From NCBI RefSeq assembly GCF_019649055.1, contig NW_026570239.1, positions 992,001 to 1,056,000 on the forward strand: a stretch of DNA of 64,000 nucleotides. Direction: 5' to 3'. A program made the translations under genes and the position numbers. This document shows positions 1-11,090 of this stretch, piece by piece. The notes below the pieces were generated by a model. That model was not told the DNA's origin. It saw only the letters and a list, made by a program, of their open reading frames with translations, and made no database searches. The first letter of the stretch is position 1. The number at the start of each line of letters is the position of its first letter. The DNA comes from Paramacrobiotus metropolitanus. Its lineage: Eukaryota > Tardigrada > Eutardigrada > Parachela > Macrobiotidae.

Positions 1-303
1 GATCGATGGCATGGCATTACCGATTTCCTGTCATCGATGCCGTTTAGCTGCGTCTGCACTTCAGCTCAGAAGAGGCATTAAGCAAACAGCAATTATGGCT
101 GCATATTTTTAGACAAGAGTAAACTGCTTTAGCAACCATCGCTCGCGCACAAAGCAAAAACCGCAACCTTAAAAATATACTTTCGACAACTGCTGCGGCT
201 TTTTTTCTTCTAAAACTCTATTTCACTCCCTCTTCGTTTATATCGTTCTCGAAACCGGTACCTTAGTTCGTATTGACTGTAATCACAGTAATTTTATTTA
301 ACG

Positions 304-1213
304 ATGGTTCGGAAGGATGCTCGTGGGCAACATAGCCCGAAACTCGAAAATTCGTACGGCGCGGTGACTGCCGCGAGTGATCGGGGAGCGATCGATCCAG
401 ATGCGTACAGCAAACTGGTGAGCCACATTGAAAACATACACCAGTGGGCGGAAACGGTCATTCGTCAAACTGTAGCCCTTCTAGTTCTAATGGTCCTCAG
501 GATACCATTAGATACTTTCAGCGCCATGGGTGGTATAACCTATGCCTCCTACGCGCTTCTTAATGAGGTAAGAGTGTGCGTTTGACTCCGGTGAAAAGAT
601 TTTCTACGTAACTGTCGTAAAAAAACTGCCGGGAATCTAGAGCAGCATTAGGCAATACTTCGGGGAGAATACCTTCCACAGGTTTCCGTTCTGTCCCCTG
701 TCTCGTGTTAATATCTTGACCTCGTACGAAAGTAATGAATCATTTCGTACTAGTAGAGCGATGACCATGCGCTAAAAATCCTTGTAGTCGGAAGACACGC
801 GTTTCCGAAAACGCGCGATGTACCTGCTGAATGCCGTTGCAGTTCCTGGGATCGTCTACTGCGGGAGTGCCATCGGAGCGCTGCACTACGCCCGGCGGAT
901 CATTACACTCTCTCAGGAAGTTCGCCGAAATCCATCGTCGTTCATCGGGAGCGAAGCCGTACGTCAGCAGATCGTTGATACCTGTACCGCAATGCGCTTC
1001 TGCACAACCCTGATTATTATCGGTCCCATGATGGACTCTTTGTTGGATTTGGGAGTTATCGGCGTTAATGTCTACCGGAAAAATGAATTCTACATCCTTC
1101 TGAGTGATAATCGTCTTAGCTGGTGGCTGAATGTCGGGCAGATATTTGCCTGGAGTTGGTGGAAGCGGTTGACTTCGCGCTTCAAGAATGCCGTTGAGGG
1201 CGAATACCTGTAG
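304..1213 (+). CDS. Putative multi-pass membrane protein, 2 exons
   Basis: I do not recognise the family. Exon 1 (304-567) ends GAG|gtaagag. Exon 2 (788-1213) follows an acceptor cttgtag, and both junctions are phase 0, giving about 229 residues. The first 45 residues are polar; after them come about four hydrophobic stretches: one around RQTVALLVLMVLR, one at the start of exon 2 (YLLNAVAVPGIVYCG), one around TTLIIIGPMMDSLLDLG, and a Trp-rich one near the C-terminus (SWWLNVGQIFAWSWW). The spacing suggests a four-helix membrane protein or the C-terminal half of a receptor whose 5' part lies outside the window. The start at 304 is the first ATG in the frame; an upstream exon cannot be excluded. 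Confidence 0.55.
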
Positions 1214-2390
1214 AACGAAATGGAGACAATGGCCACGGTAGATCCCCGAGTATGCGCCCCATTTCTCCTGACAGCAAAAAACATGATGCGCAGTTCATGG
1301 TAAAACACTAAGCATTCCATTTGGCAAGAAGTTAGCATTTTAATTATTCACCAGTGTTCAGAACTTCAGATACAGTGTTTCGTAGGGAACTGAGACTGCT
1401 CCAATAGTAAACACTAACAGTATTATTTTAACCCGTATGCGAGCTGTAACACTATTTCAGCATGCATCCTCTGGTAGCAGCACTTTACCGTTTCTTGATT
1501 AATTTATTGGTATATGTGCTTTTTGCAATAAGTAGTCCTTCGTGCATTTACTGCTTAGTATTTACGCATCAGAAATGTCGTGCTGCATATACTAATCAAC
1601 TACAGAGATATTTTTGTCCAGTTAAATAAGCGGCGTTGGCTCGATCAGGCCTCTTTATTCCCCGAGATTGCTAAGTGATAATAATCGTCTGGTGGATCGT
1701 GACAACCCAAGTGGTCGCAGGACATTTCATCCTGAGACATTTCGTCGCAGTGACATTTCGTTTTCGGACAACTTGTTTCGCAGCTGATTTACTGGGCGAC
1801 ATCAAGAGAGGCGCGACTTTGGGAGTCGGAAGCTTATCGAGTGCTTTACGAAAACGGTGACCATCTACCACAAAAACAAATTGTCCTCAGACGAATTGTC
1901 ATAAAACCAAATGTCCGGCCCTAGTTGTCTCACGACGAATGGTCCACATGTTCAACTGAATTGCCCCACGGCCAAACGTCCCGCGACGGCGTGTCGCACA
2001 GCCGGCCGCCGGCTGGATATTGCTCTATTGAAAATGCATTATGGAACTATTTGGTATTTCGCTTTCTACCGCTTAACAACGGATACGGCGATAGTGTGCT
2101 TGGCGCTGCCAACTTTAAACAGTATGTTGTGTTTATGTTCCAGTATGCTATGCCTGTATAGAGTTTAGAGATCATTTGATTGCAGAATTCATTCCAGTTG
2201 GCATGAGAAGAATCAAACAGTCTCTCAGCAACCACACGTTGAATCTCATGTCTTAAACACTAAAAGGACGACAAGACAAGGGCATTTCCTCGTTCCAACA
2301 GTGAAGCCTTTTTATCATTTTTCAACAAATTCACAGATTAGACGTACCAAGCATTAAAAGTTCATAAGCGAGCAAACATGAAAGAAAAAC
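1214..2390. other. Non-coding; degenerate GACATTTCG-type repeat near 1.7-2.0 kb
   Basis: No gene is supported. At about 1721-1765 the motif gacatttc(g/a) occurs three times within 45 bases, and related words (aaatgtccgg, acgaatggtcc) continue to about 1985. The same vocabulary occurs in inverted form at 38.86-38.91 kb (cgaaatgtccggttgg). This looks like an eroded miniature element or minisatellite. Short ORFs here have no recognisable content. Confidence 0.35.
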
Positions 2391-2786
2391 GGGTCGGCCA
2401 AGAGTACCTTTGCCTCCCCTTTGCCTTTTCACTTTGCCTTTTTCAAGTTCACCTTTACCTTTGCCGCCGTCAACACCTTACCGTCCTATTTAACCTTCCC
2501 AAAACACCGTTTTAAATAACCTTTGCCGTCGGCTATAACCGTTCCTGGACACACCACCGTCAACCACATAACCATTTTCGAACATTACATCGGCACTCGG
2601 CATCCACGTTTGGGAAATTATTGCTCTCGTTAATAACAAGTTAGAGTATGGCGCCGCTAGTAATTCTCATTTTGCCAGTTTTACCAGTTTGCCACAGCAA
2701 ATGGCAAAATGGCGATAGTGATGAATGATGATAGACCGAATGACGATCACCGTTCCCGTGGTCGTCACGCATCAAGGGAAGTGTTC

Positions 2787-2823
<37 letters not shown>

Positions 2824-4459
2824 AGCGATAGTATTTGTACGAACGATAAGACCACCCCGTTATGATTCATCTCCCATCGCGTTAAGAATTTGTCCACTTT
2901 ACCGGCTAGTTTCCTTTCTCATGATTTTTTAGTATTCAGTCTTGTTCTCAGCTTGCTATACAGCTTGCATCTGCTTGATCAACTTGTGCTTCTTGCTCAA
3001 ACTCTTGCCCTAAACCTTGCTCCGTTTCTTGAACGCCTTGTTATTAACCATTCCGTGAGTTACGTTGTTGCGTTTGACCGCTTGGGATGAACCTGTGTCA
3101 TCCCAATCGGAGCCACCTGTGTAATTGTGTTACATTAGCGTCCACGGCCAGCATCGTTGCCGGTCGTGCCACCTTTCATCCCAACAGCCGTATAATCGTG
3201 GTAAAGACTGATCGTCACCCCACTAGAACAGCAGTCAGATAGGTTGTTCTTACAGTATAGTATTAACACACAATTCGTGTTCATTTAGTAAACCTTTTGC
3301 ATTCCTTCACTCCCAAACGCTCTCAACTGTTCGTCGCGGCTTTGGCATAATGTACAGCTACCTGTCGCTTCCCTTGAGAAAATCTTTCCCGCTATCCAAA
3401 ATACTTGGCTGCCCTTCTTCCAGTTTACACACGGATTAGTCTTTCGTATGTTGGCTGAGACCGTACATTAGACAACTACAGCAAAAATTTACCGCCATAA
3501 ATTTAGAATTTGGGACTGCCTTCGGGAAACGGTAACCAGCTCCTACATTTCATTTGCGGCATAATTAGGACTCAAAGAATGTCTAGGATTTTCGGCTTTT
3601 GTGTGAGTATTGCCGCTCAGTAGGTACATAGTTTGTGCAAACGTCTGGAAGATCGCAGCTTTTACTTGGACGACTGATACCCAGCAGGACTCAGCTTCTG
3701 ATATCCTGAACGTATCCTAGGCCTTGTCCCGAATTCGAAGCGAATCTCGTTGCTATACAACAACTCCACTTCCCGAGGTGGCTTCGCGTACCGTATCGGT
3801 AGGCGTGGTTACTGCATACTGCCACCTCGTGCGGCTGAGCAACCGTACCATAGCGAGATTCGCTTTAAATTGGGGATGAGGCCCTAGATTCCTAGAGTAG
3901 GCTACAGCCAATGGGCTGTGGTCATAGCACCTGAAATGTTAGTAATGCTTTGCCCTTTGATCCTTTTGTTACAGTACCCGGGCAGAAGCAAGTTAGCAAT
4001 TACGGTATGTCCCGTTGCACGAGAACGTTATAGCATTTACCCTATTTTTTAAAGATGTCGACTTTTTCAAAAAATTTGAACATTTTTTTGCAGGTCAGAA
4101 CTGGGAATTGCAACCCACAGTCCTTTCCAAATCGATGCAACCTTGAAGGTTTAAGTTGTCCAGTTTTTGCGTAATGACGGTCACCGTCACCAAATTTAGA
4201 TTTAGGGCGATGTTATCGTTTAATGAGCAATAATTTTATAACCTGGATGACGACTATAAGCTCCGAAAATGGTAAAGTGTTTGACGGTATTGTGTCATGC
4301 AACGGTTATAGCCGACGGCAAAGGTTATTTAAAACGGCATTTTGGGAAAGTTAAATGGGACGGTAAGGTGTTGACGGCGGCAAAGGCAAAGGTAAAGGTG
4401 AACTTGAAAAAGGCAAAGTGAAAAGGCAAAGGGGAGGCAAAGGTAATCTTGGCCGACCC
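2391..4459. mobile_element. Non-autonomous DNA transposon, 155-bp TIRs, 8-bp TSD
   Basis: The 2,069-bp element starts GGGTCGGCCAAGAGTACC and ends with the inverted form. The terminal inverted repeats span about 155 bp (2391-2545 and 4300-4459) and are rich in CCTTTGCC-type words, so they can form a long hairpin. It is flanked by a perfect 8-bp target duplication, AGAAAAAC (2383-2390 and 4460-4467). Eight-bp duplications are typical of hAT, P and Merlin superfamilies; the termini do not match the usual hAT CAGNG start, so the superfamily is open. No transposase ORF is visible inside. A related end lies at 44.26 kb. Confidence 0.85.
2789..2820. repeat. (AT)n microsatellite
   Basis: About 16 uninterrupted AT dinucleotides inside the 2.4-4.5 kb transposon. 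Confidence 0.95.
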
Positions 4460-4467
4460 AGAAAAAC

Positions 4468-5025
4468 GACCACAGTACCGCTGCGCTTGTATCAGTGTGT
4501 TCAGCCGCACCGCACAGTTAGCGCACAATAAAGTAGATTTTACCAAGAGGGATCGCACACATATCCAAAGAACATAATTGTGTTGTTGCTCACATGACGC
4601 ATAAGAAACAGGAAGGGGCGATCTGCAATAAATTCGGCCTTTCCCGAACCCCTTCCATTGACCGGCTCGATGAGGGTGGATACCGAAGCGTCCACTCCTT
4701 CTTCATCGAGATCTAGGAAAAAATTGCGCTAAGAATTTCCGGTCATATTTTGCCTGTTTGCACGACTACAGAGATGCGATGTACAGCTTTATATCGGCTT
4801 TCAGGTGGGTTTATATCGGCTTTATATCGGTTTCATATTTGAAACGAATACAGTTTCCATATAGTTAGCAACTCCGCCTCCATACGTGGCTTCGCGAGGT
4901 TTGTGCTAAACTCAATGAAACTGCCTACGAGTAAGTTGGATTAATACGTAGTTGACATTAGTGCGGACGAGTGATACATTTTAAACGTACCAGTTCGTAA
5001 TCTACCAACTGTACAACGTTGTGTT
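4468..5025. other. Intergenic, nothing recognised
   Basis: No gene recognised. This is downstream of the last visible serpin exon, where the reactive-centre-loop exon would be expected; I could not find it. Confidence 0.4.
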
Positions 5026-5031
5026 ACTTAC

Positions 5032-6118
5032 GGATGCAAGCTTTTATTTTGACAGTTTGCAGGGAAAGTTGAGAGTGCTGAGAGATATCAGAAAAATCAG
5101 CCGTCTCCTCGTCGAACGCCGTTGGCATCCCCAAATGTTTTAGCATGGGCTGCAAATTCCAGCTCCGTTCCACATGGAACCGCGGCAGTTGCACTGTCAC
5201 ATGCAGCACCTTGCACAGCTTCCGCATCGCATGCTGGAGCTTCTCTGCGGTAAGCATTGATGAAACTGGCCAGACCTTGATTGGGCGGTGCGCGAGGGGC
5301 GTGTTTTGACTTCCCAGGCACTGTCTTTCCGGGTAGAATGAACACGGCATTGCAGTATCCGGTCTCAAAGGGCAATTCCAAGAACATAGCTCCATCCAGT
5401 TCCCTGCTTATGTGGACCTTGTAATTAATGAATCGTTCCTGCATGGTATCCACCGGAATGCTGACACCGGCCGCCGTTGTGAAAGGCTTAACTCTGGTCT
5501 CGGCCCGGTCGAACTGCTGGTGCCAACGCGCTGTTAAATGCAGAGCACTAACCAAAATGAACTTGGCATCATTCTCGGCCATATCCAACGGCGACAGCAG
5601 ATCGTATACAATGTTCTTAGTGTTGGCTTTGATAAATTCGTTTATACAGTAGACCGCGGCACCATCGCGCTCGTCGTCGAAGTCAGTGTCCTGAATGGTG
5701 GACAGGAAAAGCTTCTCCATTTCTGCTATGTAGTTTCTGCTTAGGTAGACATCTTTGCTAAAGAATGCACCGTTGGCCATATGCAGCTTGTGATTATCGT
5801 TGGGCACTACAAAACAGCCTGTTAATTCAAAATGGCAATGTCGTAATGCACTAGCGCGTTCAGTCGGCTCAATGCCTACAAATATTTACCAAGCTCATCG
5901 TAACCGTTGTCCGCGGTTTCATCCACGTGGATCTGGCGCAGAGTACGTGCGACATCGAGCGTACTGTAGTCGTCATGGAGACCCAACACTTGCGAGATTT
6001 CCTTTTTTGTTCGACCGTTGGAACCATGATGTGCCATCGCAAGAGCAATTTCCGCCGAGAAGGGTGATAAGAGCAGATTGTTGGTAAAGTGCTGATTCTT
6101 CACCGCACAACGAAGCAT
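5032..6118 (-). CDS. Serpin-family protein, partial, with frameshift
   Basis: Serpins are serine-protease inhibitors that act by a conformational trap. Exon 1 (5890-6118) carries the conserved NLLLSPFSAEIALAMAHHG block. Exon 2 (5032-5806) starts after an acceptor TTTTGTAG with matching phase 1, and contains LHMANGAFF, VSALHLTARW, a FLELPFE-type strand, then LPRFHVERSWNLQPMLKHLG and FDEETADFSDIS. The reading frame changes by one base near 5250-5275: the first part is in one frame, the part from LTAEKLQHAMRKL in another. A second possible shift is at an A6 run near 6118-6124, where an upstream frame from ATG 6148 would otherwise add residues. Exon 2 ends at a good donor (GTAAGT), but the exon with the reactive centre loop was not found, so target protease and inhibitory capacity cannot be judged. 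Sequencing indels or a pseudogene are both possible. Confidence 0.8.
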
Positions 6119-6179
6119 TTTTTAGGCAGAGATCCAGGCGAGCCATGCTGTATTCTGGAAAGTGGGGCCGTACCTGCAT

Positions 6180-6925
6180 TCTTACTATAAAATTTTCAAG
6201 CAGTACGAATAAATATCATGCGGAGACTCGGTAACCTTAAACGTTATAAATCTGGTAATCAAGATGTCATCATAGATATGTCTTATATAAATTTGACTTG
6301 GATTAGGGCAGCTCAGGGTGAATCAGAAAACATACGTTCGATATGAGCAGTGGCTGCAGTGAGTAAACGTTTGCGAAAAACAGATCGATACATGATACAT
6401 CATGGGTTATTCATGGCATGCAGAATGGCATCTTGTATAGAATACGGTGTGCGTTGGCTGCACGTTACTTCCAGAACGATTAGAAGCTTCAGCGTGTCAC
6501 CAAACCAATGACGCAAGCGCCGCCAGATAATAATAATTTAAATAGTACTGATTTATAAGTCTGCAGTTTGTACTAAGTACTTATTTGGTTTTCTGGTAGT
6601 CGTTTTCTTGGTTTTGTAGCCAGAAAAGTAAGAGATACCTAGGTCATACATGCCGTTCTGGAAACGGTTCATGGATACAACGTCCGTGTCGGCTGACCAA
6701 AAGTAATTAAAGCTGTAAGGTGCCTGACAAAATTTACAGACTGACTGCACGGTTCGTAACCAACTAATCATACTTTTGCTGTGCTTCTGTTAACTGATAA
6801 TGCGAACCAGAATACAGGAGAGCGAGATAATTTCCGATCGCACTGTAAATTTTGTGCATGCCGGGGAGGACACCTCAAACCACCAACGTTGTACTGACAG
6901 TTTGAAAATGACCAGTCCACAGTTT
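6180..6925. other. Intergenic, nothing recognised
   Basis: No coding exon, RNA gene or repeat could be supported here. Confidence 0.4.
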
Positions 6926-7120
6926 TTGTTGTTGTTGCAGTTTATTCACCTAGGGTAGCCCGCAACGAAATTTCTGAGTTTACACGAGCCGGGCTTTCTT
7001 CACGCGCAGTCTACTGGTTGCTACCTTTGAGGAAAATCAGCGCTCCCTGGACAGTCTGTCACCGTGCGGCTCGAGGGCGGATCTCCATTGGCTGTGGCAA
7101 CCTCTCTGCGTACGTTGATG
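6926..7120 (+). pseudogene. Decayed copy of the LRR-B 3' exon
   Basis: The stretch begins with the same TTGTTGTTGTTGCAG acceptor and continues as a diverged, frame-broken copy of the exon at 33.73 kb. Shared words include CAACGAAATTTCTGAG, AGCCGGGCTTTC, GAAAATCAGC, CTGGACAGTCT and GGTCTCCAT/GATCTCCAT. Stops and indels prevent translation as an LRR. It shows that this LRR family has been duplicated locally. Confidence 0.8.
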
Positions 7121-8446
7121 AAGAGCATTGACGTTGTTCTTCTACAGCCCGTTTCCTAATTTTTGACTTTGAAAAAATGGGGGGCGCCTTATACAGAGCG
7201 GAGAATGAGGCTTTGAAAACAGAGGCTGAGACTGCTTCGGCTCTGTGCAATTACAAGCATTGATTAACATTTAAAATCAGTGTGCAGCGGTTGTACAGCA
7301 AGAATAGTGTGCATATAATCACACTCACTACAGTACGTACAAACAAAAACTGGGAAATTGACTGTAGGTATTTACAAACGCTTTTATGTTGCATTTTCAT
7401 CGCTGGTTTCGATAAAGATCAAAAGTCCTGAGCACAGCACAGGTCCTCTAATCTAAACAATGTAAAAAAATATCTGTTTGTTACAAAGTGAGAAATGATG
7501 CCAAATGCTGCAGAAAGCAAACGCATCACAAAAAATGGCCGCTATGATAGTGGATAAACGTCACCGAAGGATAGGGGCCCAAGCGGAAGTCAGCAAGGTA
7601 GTTCAAGTAAGATTCTATCCATAAAGCTCTAATCCCGATTAGAATACACACTAACTACGCTATAGGTAGCCCCTACGAGATTATGAATGTGGTAGAATGA
7701 AACCACTCCAGCAAGAAAACGACAAAACAACCTTACTGCTTGCTACGTGTTTGGACATGAAGTGTAAATTCTGTACCTGCCTTTTTTCTTTACTCATTTT
7801 TCGGGTCTTAATCCCATTATTATGAAAAATCCCATTATCCGTAGAAAATTCTAGTAATAGCTTGCTCAGTTTTCGTAAAAAAATGACTTCTGATCTCCAA
7901 AGATCAGCAGAGCACGGCTAAGCGAAAATTTAAAAAAAGTGTGCAGTATTATGTACATGCTACGCATATCAGCTGTACTACCACAGACACACGGACATTT
8001 ATTTCAATACATATTGCGGTCGCACCAGTAACTGTGGACCTTTCCCATTGTCAAACATTCTCATAAACAATGTCTGTATGCGTTTGCGCATGCCATTGCT
8101 GTTCTAAATTAGAACAAACATTAATCTGCTAATCTTTATGCACGAATTTCCATACTTATATACTAGTAAAATGACCAACATGGAATGCTTAAGAATTTAC
8201 AATTTTATACGCTCCAGTGCGGTATCTGTTTACGTGATCGATGTAGGTGCAGATGGATATCAAAGCAGACGCTCATTGTAAAGCTTGAAGACAGCGCGTC
8301 GGGGACAGTTAAATATAGACATGCAGTACAGGCGGCTTCTTGTTAACTTTTGGCAGAAGTTCTCGATTAACTGCAGCCGTTTTATCTGCACTAACGAGAA
8401 GCAGAACGGAGGAAAGTTGTTTACGCAACAGAAGCAGCCCAAAATT
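7121..8446. other. AT-rich intergenic, nothing recognised
   Basis: No gene, repeat or RNA supported. It contains the presumed promoter of the LRR gene that starts at 8447. Confidence 0.4.
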
Positions 8447-9536
8447 ATGCATTTCCGGGCGTACGTGTTTTTGTTTACCGTCGCTATTCTGTTTGCTGCA
8501 GCGTTTGCTGGTACGTTGACATCTTGCAGAACTCACACTTTTATTTTAATTTTCTGTTGGTTTTCTAGACCCGGTCAGCGAACTGGAAGTCGAATGTAGC
8601 GCACTATCAGCATCCACTGCAACTCACGAACCCTTCGTCCCAATGGAGAAATTATCCTTGCGCACGGATAATTTTACGCAAGCCGAATATGAGGCCTACT
8701 CTGCTTTGAGGAACAGCTCAACGACTTTCTGCAACATTGCTCCATTAGTGCAGTCCTATTCTCATCAGCGACTGGGTCGGCGCACGGTTTACCTGACGTA
8801 CATCGAAGCGCGCTGTTTGAACGGAGTCCGCGCCGCGGCCTCCCAATTGACTCTCAACATCCGCAACATCAGCTCCGACCGCGCGGTAACCCTCCTGTTG
8901 GACGAACGCGCTGACACGGACGATCCGGTGCACTATGACGTCATCGACCCGGTTCGTCACCTGCTGATCGAGCTGCACGTGCTGCGCTGCGCCACGCCGA
9001 TTATCACCGGCAAAATCTACGCTGCCGGTACACTTCCAAATTTGGTGACCCTGGAACTGCAAGGCTGCAGAAACCTGACGATTAGGAAACGGGACTTTTC
9101 CCAGATGCAGAACGTGCGGATGATCCGCTTCACCATTTGCTCCATCGCTATGATAGAGGCGCACACGTTCACCGATCTGCCGCGACTGGACAGTCTGATG
9201 CTGGAGTACGGGCTCGGTCTGGAATTGAAGGCTTTGTACAGGGCCGACGATTCCCCTTTAAACGAAGCTGACTTTGCCGTCGTACGCCGGCTGCACTGTG
9301 ACTGCTCGCTGGCGTGGCTCCGCAACTTCCTCAAACAGAAATTGCACTTGACCGCCCCTAAAGAAACCGGCGAAATCGAAGTGATTGGGAGCTATAAGAC
9401 ACCGGCGGTCACCAACAGTGGAGAGTTCCCCAGTGTTTTCAGTGTGAACTGCACCGGCATTCTGACGTACGATAACATTTTTGCCGGTACACAGTTTTCG
9501 TACGACACGTCTTGCTATGGCGTGGCGCAGTGCTGA
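8447..9536 (+). CDS. Secreted leucine-rich-repeat protein (LRR-A), 2 exons
   Basis: Exon 1 (8447-8510) encodes a clear signal peptide, MHFRAYVFLFTVAILFAAAFAG, shown here as hydrophobic core FLFTVAILFAAAFA. Exon 2 (8569-9536) follows TTTTCTAG with phase 1, giving 343 residues. The body has degenerate leucine-rich repeats (LPNLVTLELQGCRNLTI, LPRLDSLMLEYGLGLEL) and a C-terminal cap with CDCSLAWLRNFL, the usual cysteine pattern of an LRRCT. No transmembrane segment follows, so a secreted extracellular protein is inferred. It is the only intact member of an LRR family that also has pieces at 6.9, 10.4, 27.7, 33.7 and 43.9 kb. Ligand unknown. Confidence 0.85.
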
Positions 9537-10446
9537 AGTATCCGGAGCCTTTTGCGTGCTGTCAGAATACCTTTCTTTACTTACGATGTTTCGTGTTAAT
9601 CAGAGGTCTATTCTGTGCTGGACGAATCGAACAGTTTTGTCATTTATAAGCAAACACGATCGTGATAAAAATTAAGTTGTGCGGTAACCTGGAGTTCGGC
9701 TTCTGCTGGATTTTTTTACGCATTTTGCAGTAATAACTGCAATACACTACAGGAGCAATAATACGAGAAACTACAGGTTTAACCCTATACTTTTGTCAAA
9801 TCTTTAATAGCTGGTATGCAAAATGAGGGATGGACATTAAAACTATGTATTAAACACATATTTTGCGATCGGGGTACAACAACACGGAAAACGAAAAAAT
9901 TCCGAGTTAAAAATTTTCTAAATCCGTCAATGTCAGGGAATTGTACATATTTTGGAAAAAGTTTGTTCTTCTTGTCCGCAAAACTTTTGCAACCGAATGT
10001 TCACTATTCAGTTCTTCTTTCTTAGTTCTTGAAATGCTTGCTTTGTTTTGTTGTTAACTTCCCCTCTAAATCGGATAAATAATTATTAGATCATTCACCT
10101 CGTAATTAGTCATCCTCGGTCTGCGGATAAATTTCCGAAGATGATGAATAACATCTGCACTTTCGCGGAAGGTCGTAGTCGTAACGCTTCGGAAACTGCA
10201 TTCAGTTTCGTGTCAACGACAGATTTTATACCTCCCTCAAAATGCGTGTATACTTCGAAGTAGTGACCAGAGGCAATAAGAAACTTCTCTGTTTGTCGTA
10301 TATTTAACGCTTTAGTCTGTACTAACTACATCACCAGCATAAAGCGGTTTTTCATATTACGCCCATCTCACCGGAATAGCCGCCGTTTACGTCGCATGTA
10401 CAGTTTTTGCTGAGAGCCCTTTCTGCAGGTTCTAGCCGTCCAAAAA
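9537..10446. other. Intergenic, nothing recognised
   Basis: AT-rich spacer between two LRR genes; no supported feature. Confidence 0.4.
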
Positions 10447-10860
10447 ATGGATGTTTTTGCATTAATTCACCTCATTTTTGTGACACTTTTCTTGACTCCA
10501 TTAAATCCATTTTTTGGTTGCCAGAGTAGCGAGTTCAACAGCCATTACACTTTACCGGCTTGCAAAAAAGAAGTATGGCCGGTGTATGGGTATACTGTGG
10601 AATCACATGATTGCACATGCAACCAGCCGGTGTATAACTTAAGTGATATTCCACGCAGTGTTGATTGGCTGCAAATAGGCTCGTTTCCAACGGGATTACA
10701 CATACCCTCGTCAGCAATATCATATAGTTTAATCATTACTTTTGAATTAGCTTTAGATATTAGGGATTACCTCCTTTTTTATATTAAACTTACAAATATG
10801 AAACATTTAGATATGGATATCAGATACCATTTTGTATTTATTTTGGCATATTCCACATAA
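10447..10860 (+). CDS. 5' exon of a second LRR-type protein (LRR-B), 3' limit uncertain
   Basis: The open frame starts with a signal-peptide-like segment (ALIHLIFVTLFLTPL), then a cysteine-bearing N-terminal cap (CKKEVW, SHDCTCNQPVYNL) and an LRR-like start (IPRSVDWLQIGSFPTGL). The downstream part (from about 10710) is low-complexity and probably read-through intron; no strong donor site is visible. The likely continuation is the exon at 27741-28131 and the one at 33734-34177, which share the LRR family and join in frame with each other. If so, the intron after this exon now holds about 17 kb of mobile DNA. Whether the gene is still expressed as one transcript is unknown. Confidence 0.6.
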   Translation: MDVFALIHLIFVTLFLTPLNPFFGCQSSEFNSHYTLPACKKEVWPVYGYTVESHDCTCNQPVYNLSDIPRSVDWLQIGSFPTGLHIPSSAISYSLIITFELALDIRDYLLFYIKLTNMKHLDMDIRYHFVFILAYST

Positions 10861-11068
10861 CTAGTTGTACACAAAAAGGCAAACATCCGAGACATACTTT
10901 CACATGAAAACACCAACATAATTAGGTAAAAAAATATAAACTGATAATTCGCCAGAAGCATAAACGGAGAACAAAAATGGTGCTTGAAATTACAAAAAAT
11001 GCAGCACTAGATAGACATTGCTAAAATGCATAACAAGATAATTATCGCCACGATGGCAAGTATAACCA

Positions 11069-11084
11069 TGGATGTCGACATCCA
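11069..11084. repeat. GTCGAC palindrome 1: TGGATGTCGACATCCA
   Basis: Perfect 16-bp palindrome, 6 bp beyond the stop codon of the BEN gene (minus strand). Confidence 0.95.
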
Positions 11085-11090
11085 AATGGA

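Noticed and set aside
11005-11010. CACTA word at 11005 as the left terminus of the transposon
   Set aside because: No matching TAGTG end with inverted homology or a 3-bp duplication could be found on the right side, so the word is probably chance.
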